DNA from: Rhodoplanes sp963724735
GTDB taxonomy: Bacteria > Pseudomonadota > Alphaproteobacteria > Rhizobiales > Xanthobacteraceae
Direction of reading: 5' to 3'
Assembly: GCA_963724735.1 (NCBI GenBank)
Contig: CAVRVX010000012.1
Location: forward strand, 62,001 to 126,000
DNA length: 64,000 nucleotides
In this document: positions 51,739 through 60,814 of the stretch, piece after piece
Numbering within the stretch: position 1 is the stretch's first letter
Layout of the letters: every line of letters begins with the position of its first letter
Position numbers and translations under genes: made by a program
The notes under the pieces: generated by a model
The model's database searches: none
Seen by the model: the letters and a program-made list of their open reading frames with translations, nothing else
Told to the model about the DNA's origin: nothing

Positions 51739-53376
51739 ATGACCGTGCCAACGCTTAGCCAACTCCTTTTCAGGCGCATCGGCGCGCCATGGCCTGGATT
51801 GGCGCTGGCCCTGTGCGCGTTGCTTGCTGCATATTTGCTTGCCGCTCCTCGATGCTTCGCTTCGGGTTTTACCGAGATCGAGATTCGCAAGGACCGGGAC
51901 GGCGCCGGCCCCAGTCACATCTTTCACCTGCACGACAATGTGGTGGCGGTGGTCGATCCGCTCGAGGGCGCAATCTCCGCCTATCGAGACACCCAAGGCG
52001 TCGCCGCGAAGACTGCGCTCATGCCCGCCGGCTTTCGCCCCTGGCGGCTCGTGCGGCAGCCCGCGAGCGTCGCGATCATTTCGGAAGACGGGAAGCAGCG
52101 CATCGACGTCGGCCGTGACGAGTCCGATTGGCCGCGCGCGTTCACAGCCGTCGCGCATGACGCCAAGGATGCGGCGTATCGCATCCCGCCCGTCGTCCGC
52201 ACGCGATCGGGCCTCACGTTGAAAGCTTTCCGCGGCGAACGCGCACTGCCGATCCGCGCCGTCGGTCCCTATTACCTCGCCTCCGCACGCGAATTGGAGC
52301 GCATCGGCGACGGCCGGCGTTACGTGCTTTGGAAGGAATACTACCTGAGCGAACCGCCGTCCGATCAGGCGGACGAGCAGCGAATCAAAGTCGACGTCTA
52401 TGTGGGCCGCTTCGAGAAGGACCGACGCCTCTCCGGGATCGCGCCACTGCCGGTCGCCGCAATGTCCCGGATCGGTTTCGACTATGCGACGATCATGCCC
52501 GACGGGACGATCGCGCTGCTCGCGAGCCTCGTCTCGTCCGAAACGTCGGGCCCGTTCAAGATCTACCGGCTGCCCTTCCAGACGCCGTCGCCATATCTGA
52601 CAAAGCTGCAAAGGACTGGCGGACGCCCGCGGCATTGGGCATCGCCGCCGCCGATTTCCGTCATGTTTCCGCTCATCGAACCGTCCGACACCGCCATTCT
52701 CGACCCCGGCGACGAGGAGCGGCCGGTGGCGAAAACCGCCCCGGAAGGCCGCGCGCGCCTGACGCGGTCAAGCATGCGCGCGGAAATGAATGCCTATCGC
52801 GATCATCGGTGGACCCTGAGCGACGCCAACCTGCGCAATCCCTGCGAGACGATGATCGTCGCCGGGCTCCCGATCGCCTGCCGCCGGCCCGACCGCTTCG
52901 TCCTTCCGCCCGAACAGACCAGACGGCCGCGTCCAGCGACCATGACGGGCGTGCCCTACGATTGGGGCGGAGCGGATTCGCTCGCGCGCTTCGATCAGAA
53001 GATCCGGCAAGGATACATCGCCGGCAATATCGGCGGCACGTTCTGGTCCTATGACGCACCACGCCGGGTCACCGCCGGCGTCGATTGCTCCGGCTTCGTC
53101 GCCAATGTATGGGGACTAGGCCGGCATATCGGTACGTCCGCGCTCGCCGAGGTGACGGAGCGCGTTCCCACGCTCGACCGCATGCGCCTCGGCGACGCGC
53201 TGCTGCTGCCCGAACACCATGTCGCGCTCTACCGCGAGCAGGCGAAGCCGGACGGCGCCTCGCTCGCCATCCGGGTCACCGAAGCGAGCAGCCGCTGCGG
53301 CGCGGTGTGCGACAGCGTGTACGAGATCGATCATTTCCACGGTTATGCGCTGCGCCGTTCGAAGACGCTGCGCTGA
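51739..53376 (+). CDS. Exported protein with C-terminal NlpC/P60-like domain
   Basis: A 545-residue protein with an N-terminal membrane/signal segment (about 15–45, LALALCALLAAYLLAAPRCFASG) and a long beta-rich region (about 50–370) with no recognised domain. The C-terminal segment (about 400–545) looks like an NlpC/P60 cysteine hydrolase: YDWGGAD near 412, AGVDCSGFVANVWGLG near 452 (catalytic Cys), and DALLLPEHHVALYRE near 489 (catalytic His). It may cleave peptidoglycan peptides or a related amide. The ATG at 51739 has AGAGCAAGG immediately upstream. Confidence 0.78.
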   Translation: MTVPTLSQLLFRRIGAPWPGLALALCALLAAYLLAAPRCFASGFTEIEIRKDRDGAGPSHIFHLHDNVVAVVDPLEGAISAYRDTQGVAAKTALMPAGFRPWRLVRQPASVAIISEDGKQRIDVGRDESDWPRAFTAVAHDAKDAAYRIPPVVRTRSGLTLKAFRGERALPIRAVGPYYLASARELERIGDGRRYVLWKEYYLSEPPSDQADEQRIKVDVYVGRFEKDRRLSGIAPLPVAAMSRIGFDYATIMPDGTIALLASLVSSETSGPFKIYRLPFQTPSPYLTKLQRTGGRPRHWASPPPISVMFPLIEPSDTAILDPGDEERPVAKTAPEGRARLTRSSMRAEMNAYRDHRWTLSDANLRNPCETMIVAGLPIACRRPDRFVLPPEQTRRPRPATMTGVPYDWGGADSLARFDQKIRQGYIAGNIGGTFWSYDAPRRVTAGVDCSGFVANVWGLGRHIGTSALAEVTERVPTLDRMRLGDALLLPEHHVALYREQAKPDGASLAIRVTEASSRCGAVCDSVYEIDHFHGYALRRSKTLR

Positions 53377-53494
53377 TCATCGGCAACCGCCTCCCCTCAC
53401 GGCTCATGGCGTGCTACAGACCGCAGAAAGTCCCTTGCGCGCGGCAAACGCTGCGCTATTCGTTCGCCGATTATCCGATCTCAGGCAGGTGAAA

Positions 53495-54088
53495 ATGGGC
53501 GGCGCGCACGAGAAGCTGGAACATGCCGAGCATGTCGAGCATGCGGCCGGACACAACAAGCAGATCGCGCTGTTGATCGCTGTGATCGCCCTGTTTCTGG
53601 CGATCTCCGAGACGTTCGGCAAGAGCGCGCAGACCTCGGCGATCAGCGACAATGTCGAGGCTTCGAACCTGTGGGCCTTCTTCCAGGCGAAAACGATCCG
53701 CATGACCGCCGTGCGCACGGCGGCCGAGGCCCTGTCGATCGAGGCCGAGGCGACCGCCGACGCCGCGGCGAAAGCCGCCATGATGAAGCAGATCGAGGTC
53801 TGGCGGAAAACAGCTGCGCGCTATGACGACGAGCCGGAGACCGGCGAGGGCCGCAAGCAGCTGAGCGCGCGCGCGCAGGAGGCCGAGCACAGCCGCGACA
53901 CCAATATGGCGAAGTACCACCATTTCGAGCTCGCCTCGGCCGCCTTTCAGGTCGGCATCGTGCTCGCGTCGGCCTCGGTCATCACCGGCATGATGGCGCT
54001 CGCGTTCGCCGCCGGCGCGCTCAGCCTCGGTGGTCTTGCGCTGATGGGCATCGGCCTGTTCGCCCCGCACGCCGTGCATCTGGTGTGA
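53495..54088 (+). CDS. DUF4337-like membrane protein
   Basis: A 197-residue protein: an N-terminal His/Glu-rich stretch (EKLEHAEHVEHAAGHNKQ), a membrane helix (about 22–40), a long helical coiled region (about 45–140), and two further membrane helices (about 148–195). This matches DUF4337, of unknown function. It converges with mfd with a 9-bp gap. Confidence 0.8.
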   Translation: MGGAHEKLEHAEHVEHAAGHNKQIALLIAVIALFLAISETFGKSAQTSAISDNVEASNLWAFFQAKTIRMTAVRTAAEALSIEAEATADAAAKAAMMKQIEVWRKTAARYDDEPETGEGRKQLSARAQEAEHSRDTNMAKYHHFELASAAFQVGIVLASASVITGMMALAFAAGALSLGGLALMGIGLFAPHAVHLV

Positions 54089-54097
54089 GGGGCAGCA

Positions 54098-57000
54098 CTA
54101 CGCCGCCTTCGCCCGCTCGGCGATCGCGACGAGCCGGCGCAGGATGGCGGTTGCGCCCTTGAGGCGCTGTTCGGGGCGCGGCCAATCCTCGAAGAACACC
54201 ACCTTCATGTCGGGGCGCACGCGCGCGGCCGGCCCCTGGTCGCGGATATAGGCAATGAGCCCCTCCGGATTGGCGAAGGCGTCGTCGCGGAACGAGAGCA
54301 CCGCGCCCTTCGGCCCCGCCTCGATCTTCGCCACATTGCCGCGCCGGCACAGGCCCTTCAGCACCACGGTGTCGAGCAGATGCCGCGCTTCCTCCGGCAG
54401 CGGGCCGAAGCGGTCGACCAGCTCGGCCGCGAACGCGTCGATGTCGCGCTCGTCCTCGAGATCGGCGAGGCGGCGATAGAGCGCAAGCCGCACTGACAGA
54501 TCGGCGACGTAGTCTTCCGGGATCAGCACCGCCATGCCGATGGTAATTTGCGGCGACCAGCGGTCGCTCACGACCGGCTCCGCGACGCCCGCCTTGAGAC
54601 TGGCCACCGCCTCTTCCAGCATCTGCTGATACAGCTCGAAGCCGACCTCCTTGATATGACCGGACTGCTCTTCGCCCAGCAGGTTGCCGGCGCCGCGAAT
54701 GTCGAGATCGTGCGAGGCGAGCTGGAAGCCGGCGCCGAGGGTGTCGAGCGACTGCAACGCCTTCAGCCGGCGCTCGGCCTGCGGCGTGATCTTTCGCCCG
54801 GCGGGAACGGTGAACAGCGCATAGGCGCGCGTCTTCGAGCGCCCGACCCGCCCGCGCAACTGGTAAAGCTGGGCAAGCCCGAACATGTCGGCGCGGTGCA
54901 CGATCAGCGTGTTGGCGGTGGGGATGTCGAGGCCGGATTCGATGATCGTGGTGGAGAGCAGCACGTCGTACTTGCCGTCGTAGAAGGCCGACATCACGTC
55001 CTCCAGCACGCCCGCTGGCATCTGCCCGTGCGCGACGGCGACGCGCGCCTCCGGCACCTGGGTGTCGAGGAACTCCTTGGCTTCGGCGAGGTCCTCGATG
55101 CGCGGACACACATAGAAGGCCTGGCCGCCGCGATAGCGCTCGCGCAGAAGGGCTTCGCGCACGATCAGCGGGTCGAACGGGCTGACGAAAGTGCGCACCG
55201 CGAGCCGGTCGACCGGCGGCGTCGCGATGATCGAGAGTTCGCGTACGCCGGTCAGCGCAAGCTGCAGCGTGCGCGGGATCGGCGTCGCGGTCAGCGTCAG
55301 CACATGCACCTCGGCGCGCAGCGCCTTCAGCCGCTCCTTGTGCGCGACGCCGAAATGCTGCTCCTCGTCGACGATGACGAGGCCGAGGTCGCGAAACTTG
55401 ATCGACTTGCCGAGCAGCGCATGGGTGCCGATGACGATGTCGATCGACCCATCGGCCATAGCCTTCTTCGTCTTCGCAAGCTGCGGCGCGGCGATCAGGC
55501 GCGAGGCTTGCGCGATATGCACGGGGAAGCCGCGGAAGCGATCGGTGAACGTCTTCGTGTGCTGACGCGCGAGCAGCGTGGTCGGCACGACGACGGCGAC
55601 CTGCTTGCCGTTCATCACGGCGGCGAGCGCCGCGCGTAGCGCGACTTCGGTTTTGCCGAAGCCGACGTCGCCGCAGATCAGCCGGTCCATCGGACGGCCG
55701 GTGGACAGATCGTCCAAGGTCGCATCGATCGCGCCGCGCTGGTCGTCGGTCTCGTCATAAGGAAAGCCGGCGCAGAACTCGTCGTAGACCCCCTGCCCGA
55801 CCGCAAGCCGTGGGGCTTCGCGCAGCGCGCGCTGCGCCGCGACCTTGATCAGCTCGCCCGCGATCTCGCGGATGCGGCTCTTCATGCGCGCCTTGCGCGT
55901 CTGCCAGCCGGCCCCGCCGAGCCGGTCCAGCTCGACCGCCGTCTCCTCCGAGCCGTAGCGCGACAGAAGCTCGATGTTCTCCACCGGCAGAAACAGCTTG
56001 TCCTTGCCGGCGTAGTGAATCTCCAGACAGTCGTGGGGCGCGCCCGCGGCCTCGATCGTCTTCAGCCCGATGAAGCGACCGATGCCATGGTCGACATGCA
56101 CGACGAGGTCACCGGCCGAGAGGCTGGTGAGCTCGGTCAGGAAATTCTCCGCCCGCTTGGCGGCGCGGCGCGGTCGCACCAGCCGGTCGCCGAGAATGTC
56201 CTGCTCGCCGATAACGGCGATATCGGCCGTCTCGAAGCCTGCTTCGAGCCCGAGCACGGCAAGCGCGACTTCGGGCTTCGGCCGCGCGAGCGCCTCCGGC
56301 CAGCTCGTCACGTTGCGCAGATTGAGGAGCCGGTGATCGGCCAATACGTGGCTCATGCGCTCGCGGGCGCCTTCGCTCCACAGCGCGATCACGACCCGCT
56401 TGCCGGCCGATTGCAGCGCCTCGACATGCGCCCGCACCGACTCGAATACGCTGGCGTCCGCCTGCGCGCGCTCGGCGGCGAAGTTGCGGCCCGCGCGCGT
56501 GCCCGCATCGATCGCGGTGGCTGTATCGGTGCTGGCGAACGGGGACAGGCGAATGAGCGCGGTCGCATCGAGCCGGTCCCGCCATTCGCTCTCGCCGAGG
56601 TAGAGCCGATCCGGCGGCAGCGGCTTGTAGGGCGTCCCTCCGCCGTCCATCGCGAGCGCCTGCCGGCGCGCCTCGTAATAGTCGGACACCTGGGAGAAGC
56701 GCTCATGCGCCGCCTCTTCGGCCAGCGGCTCGATCGCGATGGGCGCGTCCGGCACATAGTCGAACAATGTGTTGAGCCGGTCGTGGAACAGCGGAAGCCA
56801 ATGCTCCATGCCGGGATAGCGGCGTCCTTCGCTCACCGCCTCATACAGGAGGTCCCCGCTCGTCGCGGCGCCGAACTCGGCGACATAGCCCTGCCGGAAT
56901 CGGCGAATGGTGTCGCTGGTCAGCTGGAATTCGGACACCGGCACGAGATCGAGCGCACGCAGCTCGTCGGTCGAACGCTGCGTGTCCGGATCAAAGCTGC

Positions 57001-57628
57001 GGATGGTTTCGAGCGTGTCGCCGAAGAAATCGAGCCGCACCGGATCGTGGATGCCGGGCGGATAGAGGTCGAGGATGCCGCCGCGCACGGCGTAATCGCC
57101 GGGCTCGCGCACGGTGGCCGCGCGCAAATAGCCGTTGAGTTCGAGCCACCGCACGATGCCATCCATGGCGATGCGGTTGCCGGGGCGAGCCGACAGCGCC
57201 TGACCGGCGACGACGCCGCGCGGCGGCACGCGTTGCACCGCCGCGTTGACCGTCGTCAGCAGCACGACCGGCCCGTCATGGCCTTTCATGCGCGCGAGCC
57301 GCGCGAGCGTCGTCATCCGCTCGGCGACGACCCCCGCGTGCGGCGAGACCCGGTCGTAGGGCTGGCAGTCCCAAGCGGGAAATTCGAGCACGGCGATGTC
57401 GGGGGCAAAGAAGGCGAAGGCGCGCGCGAGCGCCGCCATGCGCGGTCCGTCGCGGCAAATGGCCACGAGGCTGACCGCGGGCGGATTCGGCCTCGCGGCA
57501 ACCGCCCGCGTGAGATCGGCGAGCACGAGGCCCTCGGCCCCGTCGGCGACATTTGCGAGCGTCAGCGGCCGGCCGGGAACGAGCCGTTCGGTCGGCGAGC
57601 GCGCCTTGTCAGACAGCCTTGTCACCAT
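54098..57628 (-). CDS. mfd: Transcription-repair coupling factor Mfd
   Basis: A 1,176-residue SF2 translocase that removes RNA polymerase stalled at DNA damage and recruits UvrA. Order of parts: UvrB-like N-terminus (about 30–350), RNA-polymerase-interacting CarD-like domain (LSAGDLVVHVDHGIGRFIGL near 505), helicase motifs ICGDVGFGKTEVALRAALAA near 650 and VIVDEEQHFGVAHKERLK near 750, the RG motif (LRGRVGRSKTRAYALF) near 935, and a C-terminal TRCF domain (about 1020–1140). ATG 57628 is within the sdhE end (20-nt overlap), and an upstream frame extension is rejected. It is normal in length. Confidence 0.95.
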   Translation of the reverse strand: MVTRLSDKARSPTERLVPGRPLTLANVADGAEGLVLADLTRAVAARPNPPAVSLVAICRDGPRMAALARAFAFFAPDIAVLEFPAWDCQPYDRVSPHAGVVAERMTTLARLARMKGHDGPVVLLTTVNAAVQRVPPRGVVAGQALSARPGNRIAMDGIVRWLELNGYLRAATVREPGDYAVRGGILDLYPPGIHDPVRLDFFGDTLETIRSFDPDTQRSTDELRALDLVPVSEFQLTSDTIRRFRQGYVAEFGAATSGDLLYEAVSEGRRYPGMEHWLPLFHDRLNTLFDYVPDAPIAIEPLAEEAAHERFSQVSDYYEARRQALAMDGGGTPYKPLPPDRLYLGESEWRDRLDATALIRLSPFASTDTATAIDAGTRAGRNFAAERAQADASVFESVRAHVEALQSAGKRVVIALWSEGARERMSHVLADHRLLNLRNVTSWPEALARPKPEVALAVLGLEAGFETADIAVIGEQDILGDRLVRPRRAAKRAENFLTELTSLSAGDLVVHVDHGIGRFIGLKTIEAAGAPHDCLEIHYAGKDKLFLPVENIELLSRYGSEETAVELDRLGGAGWQTRKARMKSRIREIAGELIKVAAQRALREAPRLAVGQGVYDEFCAGFPYDETDDQRGAIDATLDDLSTGRPMDRLICGDVGFGKTEVALRAALAAVMNGKQVAVVVPTTLLARQHTKTFTDRFRGFPVHIAQASRLIAAPQLAKTKKAMADGSIDIVIGTHALLGKSIKFRDLGLVIVDEEQHFGVAHKERLKALRAEVHVLTLTATPIPRTLQLALTGVRELSIIATPPVDRLAVRTFVSPFDPLIVREALLRERYRGGQAFYVCPRIEDLAEAKEFLDTQVPEARVAVAHGQMPAGVLEDVMSAFYDGKYDVLLSTTIIESGLDIPTANTLIVHRADMFGLAQLYQLRGRVGRSKTRAYALFTVPAGRKITPQAERRLKALQSLDTLGAGFQLASHDLDIRGAGNLLGEEQSGHIKEVGFELYQQMLEEAVASLKAGVAEPVVSDRWSPQITIGMAVLIPEDYVADLSVRLALYRRLADLEDERDIDAFAAELVDRFGPLPEEARHLLDTVVLKGLCRRGNVAKIEAGPKGAVLSFRDDAFANPEGLIAYIRDQGPAARVRPDMKVVFFEDWPRPEQRLKGATAILRRLVAIAERAKAA

Positions 57629-57920
57629 CCAACCCCGCGGCGGCTGCGTGGTCGAACGCGCGAATACGCCGCAACAGCTCGGTGTCATACTCGGGCGGCA
57701 CGGGACGGCTGCCGACTATCCAGGCGTAAAGCTCCAGGTCGGGAACGTTGCACAACCGCTCGAACTCGTCGATCTCGGCTTCCGACAGCGTCCCGACCGC
57801 CTCATCCAGGAAGCGCCCCATGATCAAGTCGAGCTCGCGTGTGCCGCGCCGCCAAGCGCGAAACAGGAGTCGTCGCCGTCTGCGATCCAGCCCCTCGCTC
57901 GATCGTGTCGTTCCCGTCAT
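57609..57920 (-). CDS. sdhE: Succinate dehydrogenase assembly factor SdhE
   Basis: A 103-residue protein that helps attach FAD covalently to SdhA. The conserved RRRRLLFRAWRRGTRELDLIMGRF starts at residue 14, containing the RGxxE motif required for flavinylation, and YAWIVGSRPVPPEY is near 68. It overlaps mfd by 20 nt, an arrangement common in this order, where recG usually lies upstream. Here recG is absent and the accessory island begins 183–190 bp upstream instead. The start is the ATG at 57920; an upstream frame is not conserved. Confidence 0.92.
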   Translation of the reverse strand: MTGTTRSSEGLDRRRRRLLFRAWRRGTRELDLIMGRFLDEAVGTLSEAEIDEFERLCNVPDLELYAWIVGSRPVPPEYDTELLRRIRAFDHAAAAGLDGDKAV

Positions 57921-58112
57921 CCTCTGCTCCCGCCGTACCGCGCGACCGTCCGTCCAACGCCAAAAGCCCGGACGGAGCCGGGCGTGGTTCTGATATAGCG
58001 GTTCAAGTCCGGATGGTGGAGGGGGGAAGAGGAGGATAACCATAAAATTTGAAATTCAACCCCTTGCACAGTATCTTTTCGGGGGCCGATTCGTAATGAA
58101 GGATTGGACGCG

Positions 58113-58907
58113 ATGACATCAAAAGACAGGTTCGCACCGGCAAGGACGAATGACGGCCGGTGCGATGCTTCCTCCCACGAATGCGAGACGCCGATGAAGG
58201 ACCCGCCGGGAGACTCGCCAAAGGACAAGTCCGCGCCCGGACGCCCGGTGACGACGGAGGACACCGCGCGTGCGAATGATGCCTCTGAGCACAAGCGCGC
58301 GCCGATGGAGGCGGGCGATCCGCCGAAGACACCGTCCCCACCCCGCGCCGTGATGACGCCGGAGGAGATTGCCGGGACCTCCGACCCGAAACTTTTGCTG
58401 CACTTGGTTTCTCAGGTGTGGAATGCGCGCACACCGGTCGTGAAGCGTAAAAAGGACAACGAAGACATCTTTCGGGGCGCGATCCTGGCTGCGCTGAAGG
58501 GCATTGCGCCGCAAAATGAAATGGAGGGCATGCTGGCCGTGCAAATGGTCACGACCCACAATGCGGCGATGGAGTGTCTGCGCCAAGCCACGGTTCCGGG
58601 CCTGCCCCCCGAGCTACGCGATCAGAACCTGAAACACGCGGCCAAACTGATGAGCATCTATGTCCAGCAGATGGAGGCGCTCGACAAGCGTCGGGGCAAG
58701 GGCCAGCAGAAGATTACGGTCGAGCATGTCAATGTGCACGCCGGCGGACAAGCGATTGTCGGCAATGTCGAAGCGCCCGCTCCTGCGGCGTCGATCCCCT
58801 CACCACCCGTGGCGCCCCTCGCCCTGCCCGATCGGTCGGGCGAGGCCATGCCGCTCCTCGAGGAGCGAGCGAAAGAGAAAGTTCCCAGGAAACTACGATT
58901 GCGTTAG
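58113..58907 (+). CDS. Conserved-type island protein of unknown function
   Basis: A 264-residue protein. The N-terminal 85 residues are Pro/Asp-rich and disordered. The core (about 90–215) is helical and Met/Leu-rich: LLLHLVSQVWNARTPVVKRK, GMLAVQMVTTHNAAMECLRQ and KHAAKLMSIYVQQMEALDKR. A segment GKGQQKITVEHVNVHAGGQA (about 200–219) is the most striking part. I know this family as hypotheticals paired with a short Gly/His/Cys protein in alphaproteobacteria. GAAGGA precedes the ATG at 58113. A decayed second copy lies at 59261. Confidence 0.7.
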   Translation: MTSKDRFAPARTNDGRCDASSHECETPMKDPPGDSPKDKSAPGRPVTTEDTARANDASEHKRAPMEAGDPPKTPSPPRAVMTPEEIAGTSDPKLLLHLVSQVWNARTPVVKRKKDNEDIFRGAILAALKGIAPQNEMEGMLAVQMVTTHNAAMECLRQATVPGLPPELRDQNLKHAAKLMSIYVQQMEALDKRRGKGQQKITVEHVNVHAGGQAIVGNVEAPAPAASIPSPPVAPLALPDRSGEAMPLLEERAKEKVPRKLRLR

Positions 58908-58915
58908 GGGCAACC

Positions 58916-59188
58916 ATGGCCAGCCGGCATCCTCGCAATACGGCGCCGATGGTGAACAGCCCGCGCTGCGGCGCGCGGACCCGCGGTGGTGAGGCGTGCC
59001 GCGCACCGGCGGTGCATGGCAAGAGGCGCTGCCGCATGCATGGCGGCGCGCCCGGATCGGGCGCGCCAGCGGGAAATAAGAATGCGCTCAAACATGGCCG
59101 CTACACGCGGCAAGCGATCGCCGAGCGCAAGGCCTTGCGAGAGCTAATTCGGCAGTCAATCGAAACGCTCGAACAATTCGAGGAGTGA
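58916..59188 (+). CDS. Small Cys/His protein with HGG motif
   Basis: A 90-residue protein: CGARTRGGEACRAPAVHGKRRCRMHGG (split over residues 19–45) gives four Cys/His positions suited to zinc (C-x8-C-x9-C-x3-H), then GSGAPAGNKNALKHGRYTRQ and a helix (about 66–90). This resembles the HGGxSTG-domain small proteins, possibly DNA-binding. It starts 8 bp after the preceding gene, so the two form an operon and likely work together. Confidence 0.75.
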   Translation: MASRHPRNTAPMVNSPRCGARTRGGEACRAPAVHGKRRCRMHGGAPGSGAPAGNKNALKHGRYTRQAIAERKALRELIRQSIETLEQFEE

Positions 59189-59260
59189 TAGTCAGGTCGC
59201 CGGGATTCAAAGTCGACCGGATTTTCCTCGCGATCGGCCGTCTCGCCGAGGCGCACCACC

Positions 59261-59525
59261 GTTCCTGGCCTGCCGCCCGAGTTGCGTGATCAGAACTCAA
59301 AACACGCGGCCAAGCTGATCAGCATCTATGTCAAACAGACGGAGGCGCTCGACAACCGTCGGAGCAAGGGCCAGCCGGCCGCCAACGAGTATATGCGCCC
59401 CGCCTTGGTGCTCTTGTCTTACGCTGCGCGACGACAAGATTGACAAGGCGATTGCGATCGCCGAAGGTTTCGATCTCGCCTCCGTCCAGCGGGAGCGCCT
59501 CGCCCGGAAGGCCGTGCGCGGCTAA
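59261..59525 (+). pseudogene. Decayed partial copy of the 58113 gene plus another fragment
   Basis: Bases 59261–59374 match 58593–58706 at 99 of 114 positions (about 87% by my count), covering the KHAAKL...ALDKR part of the upstream gene. The rest of that gene is missing and no long frame spans the copy. It is followed by an unrelated frame ending DKIDKAIAIAEGFDLASVQR and stop at 59525. This is the mark of an old tandem duplication or recombination scar. Confidence 0.75.
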
Positions 59526-59553
59526 CCGCGCATTTTTCGGTGGCCGTTGCTTT

Positions 59554-60069
59554 TCAGGTCCACGAGAGCTGATTTTTCGGCAGTCGCCCGCTTGGATCGT
59601 GCGCCGAGACGCGACAAGGCAAGTCCGGACCCCATTTCCACAGCACGAGATTGTGCATGTCTGCGCGGGCGCTGGTGGCGAACGACGGCACTAATATGCC
59701 CGGCGCGCTCTCGCGCAGCCGGCTCGCGATGCGCCATGACGCCGGCTCCCGCCCGTACGCGCGATCGAGCTCCCAGGCGCAAGCCATATCGGCAAGCTCG
59801 ACATCGGCCTCGCGGCGGCCTTGGTCCGTTGTAAGATCAAAAATGTCGTCCACGTCAACATCATACGTGACGATGGTCAGCGGTTCCAATCGGCGCGCAA
59901 AACCGTGCCCCATCTCTACGAACACCCCTTCAATCGTTGAAGCCAGATAGAGCGCATCGACATCCGGCGGATTGAACCGCCCGCCATGTATCCTGGCGCC
60001 TTCGCCGGAGAGCGGCGAGAACGACCAGCGCGGATCGTGACCGCGATAGAAAACCGCTTGCAGCCTCAC
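59554..60069 (-). CDS. RES-domain toxin
   Basis: A 171-residue protein of the RES family, toxins that degrade NAD+ in characterised systems. Conserved Arg, Glu and Ser are in FYRGHDPRWSFSPLSGEG near 7, ARIHGGRFNPPDVDALYLA near 25, and TIEGVFVEMGHG near 45. It starts with GTG, overlapping the antitoxin stop codon by 4 nt (60066–60069). The pair is a type II RES–Xre toxin–antitoxin module. Confidence 0.88.
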   Translation of the reverse strand: MRLQAVFYRGHDPRWSFSPLSGEGARIHGGRFNPPDVDALYLASTIEGVFVEMGHGFARRLEPLTIVTYDVDVDDIFDLTTDQGRREADVELADMACAWELDRAYGREPASWRIASRLRESAPGILVPSFATSARADMHNLVLWKWGPDLPCRVSAHDPSGRLPKNQLSWT

Positions 60070-60518
60070 ACGAAGCCGCCGAGCGCTACCCGGTCAAGAT
60101 AATCGCGAACGGCCGCGGCCTTGCCGTCCTTCACCAGGGCCTCGGCCGTCCGTTCTCCGAACGCCGGGATCGGCTCGGCCCGATACCACGCCACCGCCTG
60201 CACCGGGCCGCCGGCCCAATTCGAAACTCGTCTGATAATCTCAAGCCCTTCGAGAAGCCGTGTTTGCGTCTTTGGCGCAGCGGCGCGTGCCTTCCGCTGC
60301 AGGGTTACGGGCGCAATGCCGAACGTCTCCGCAAGCCGAGCCTTCGACATACGAAGTTCTTCCACCGCCCGCTCAATGGCGACCAATCCATCGCGGTCGA
60401 GAGGCACACCGCGCGCCGTTGAGCCAATCGGGCCCCTCGACTTCCTGCTAGTCTTGCGACCCGGACCCGATCGCGCGGCCGCCTTGCGGCTCTTCTTGCT
60501 CGCGTGCGTTTTCATCAT
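60066..60518 (-). CDS. Xre/MbcA/ParS-type antitoxin of the RES toxin
   Basis: A 150-residue protein: a basic N-terminus (about 1–30), a helix-turn-helix-like region (about 46–85, RMSKARLAETFGIAPVTLQR), and a C-terminal MbcA/ParS/Xre toxin-binding domain (LLEGLEIIRRVSNWAGG, FGERTAEALVKDGKAAAVRD). It should block the RES toxin and repress the operon; a perfect inverted repeat lies just upstream of its start. Two adjacent ATGs (60518 and 60515) are possible starts. Confidence 0.88.
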   Translation of the reverse strand: MMKTHASKKSRKAAARSGPGRKTSRKSRGPIGSTARGVPLDRDGLVAIERAVEELRMSKARLAETFGIAPVTLQRKARAAAPKTQTRLLEGLEIIRRVSNWAGGPVQAVAWYRAEPIPAFGERTAEALVKDGKAAAVRDYLDRVALGGFV

Positions 60519-60529
60519 GTCAGCTCATT

Positions 60530-60547
60530 TGTCGGAGTTTACCGACA
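60530..60547. promoter_or_regulatory. Operator-like inverted repeat of the RES–Xre operon
   Basis: TGTCGG (60530–60535), AGTTTA, CCGACA (60542–60547): a perfect 6-bp dyad 12 bp upstream of the antitoxin ATG, next to an AT-rich stretch (TAATATATGACA, 60548–60559) that would hold the -10. Position and symmetry suit autoregulation by the Xre antitoxin. Confidence 0.6.
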
Positions 60548-60559
60548 TAATATATGACA

Positions 60560-60814
60560 ATAAGTCACGTGCGCAATTGGGAAATGGCGCGGCGCCGCTA
60601 CAGACCGCCCGGCGGAGCGTGACCCTCTCGAGGATGGTGGTGGTCCAGACGAAAGCAGCGCTGTTGGCACCATAGGAATCGACATTAAGCCGGCGCATAG
60701 GCTCTTCAGTACGCCTGGGGAGCAGCGAGGGCCCGTAAGGATAGGCTATCGTCTTCGGTTAGATTTGGCTCGACGGATCGAGCGGCACGGGAAATTTCGC
60801 CTGCAACTGCCGCA
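60560..60814. other. Region between the two toxin–antitoxin operons
   Basis: About 255 bp between the RES–Xre operon promoter and the end of vapC. It should include the RES–Xre promoter. A short minus-strand frame (60706–60888) is not supported by a ribosome-binding site or family. Nothing further recognised. Confidence 0.3.

Noticed and set aside
57990..58025. tRNA-like T-arm (GGTTCAAGTCC) at the island edge, as a possible attachment site
   Set aside because: Only three pairs of the T-stem form, and no acceptor or anticodon arm can be drawn. Not enough for a tRNA fragment or att site.
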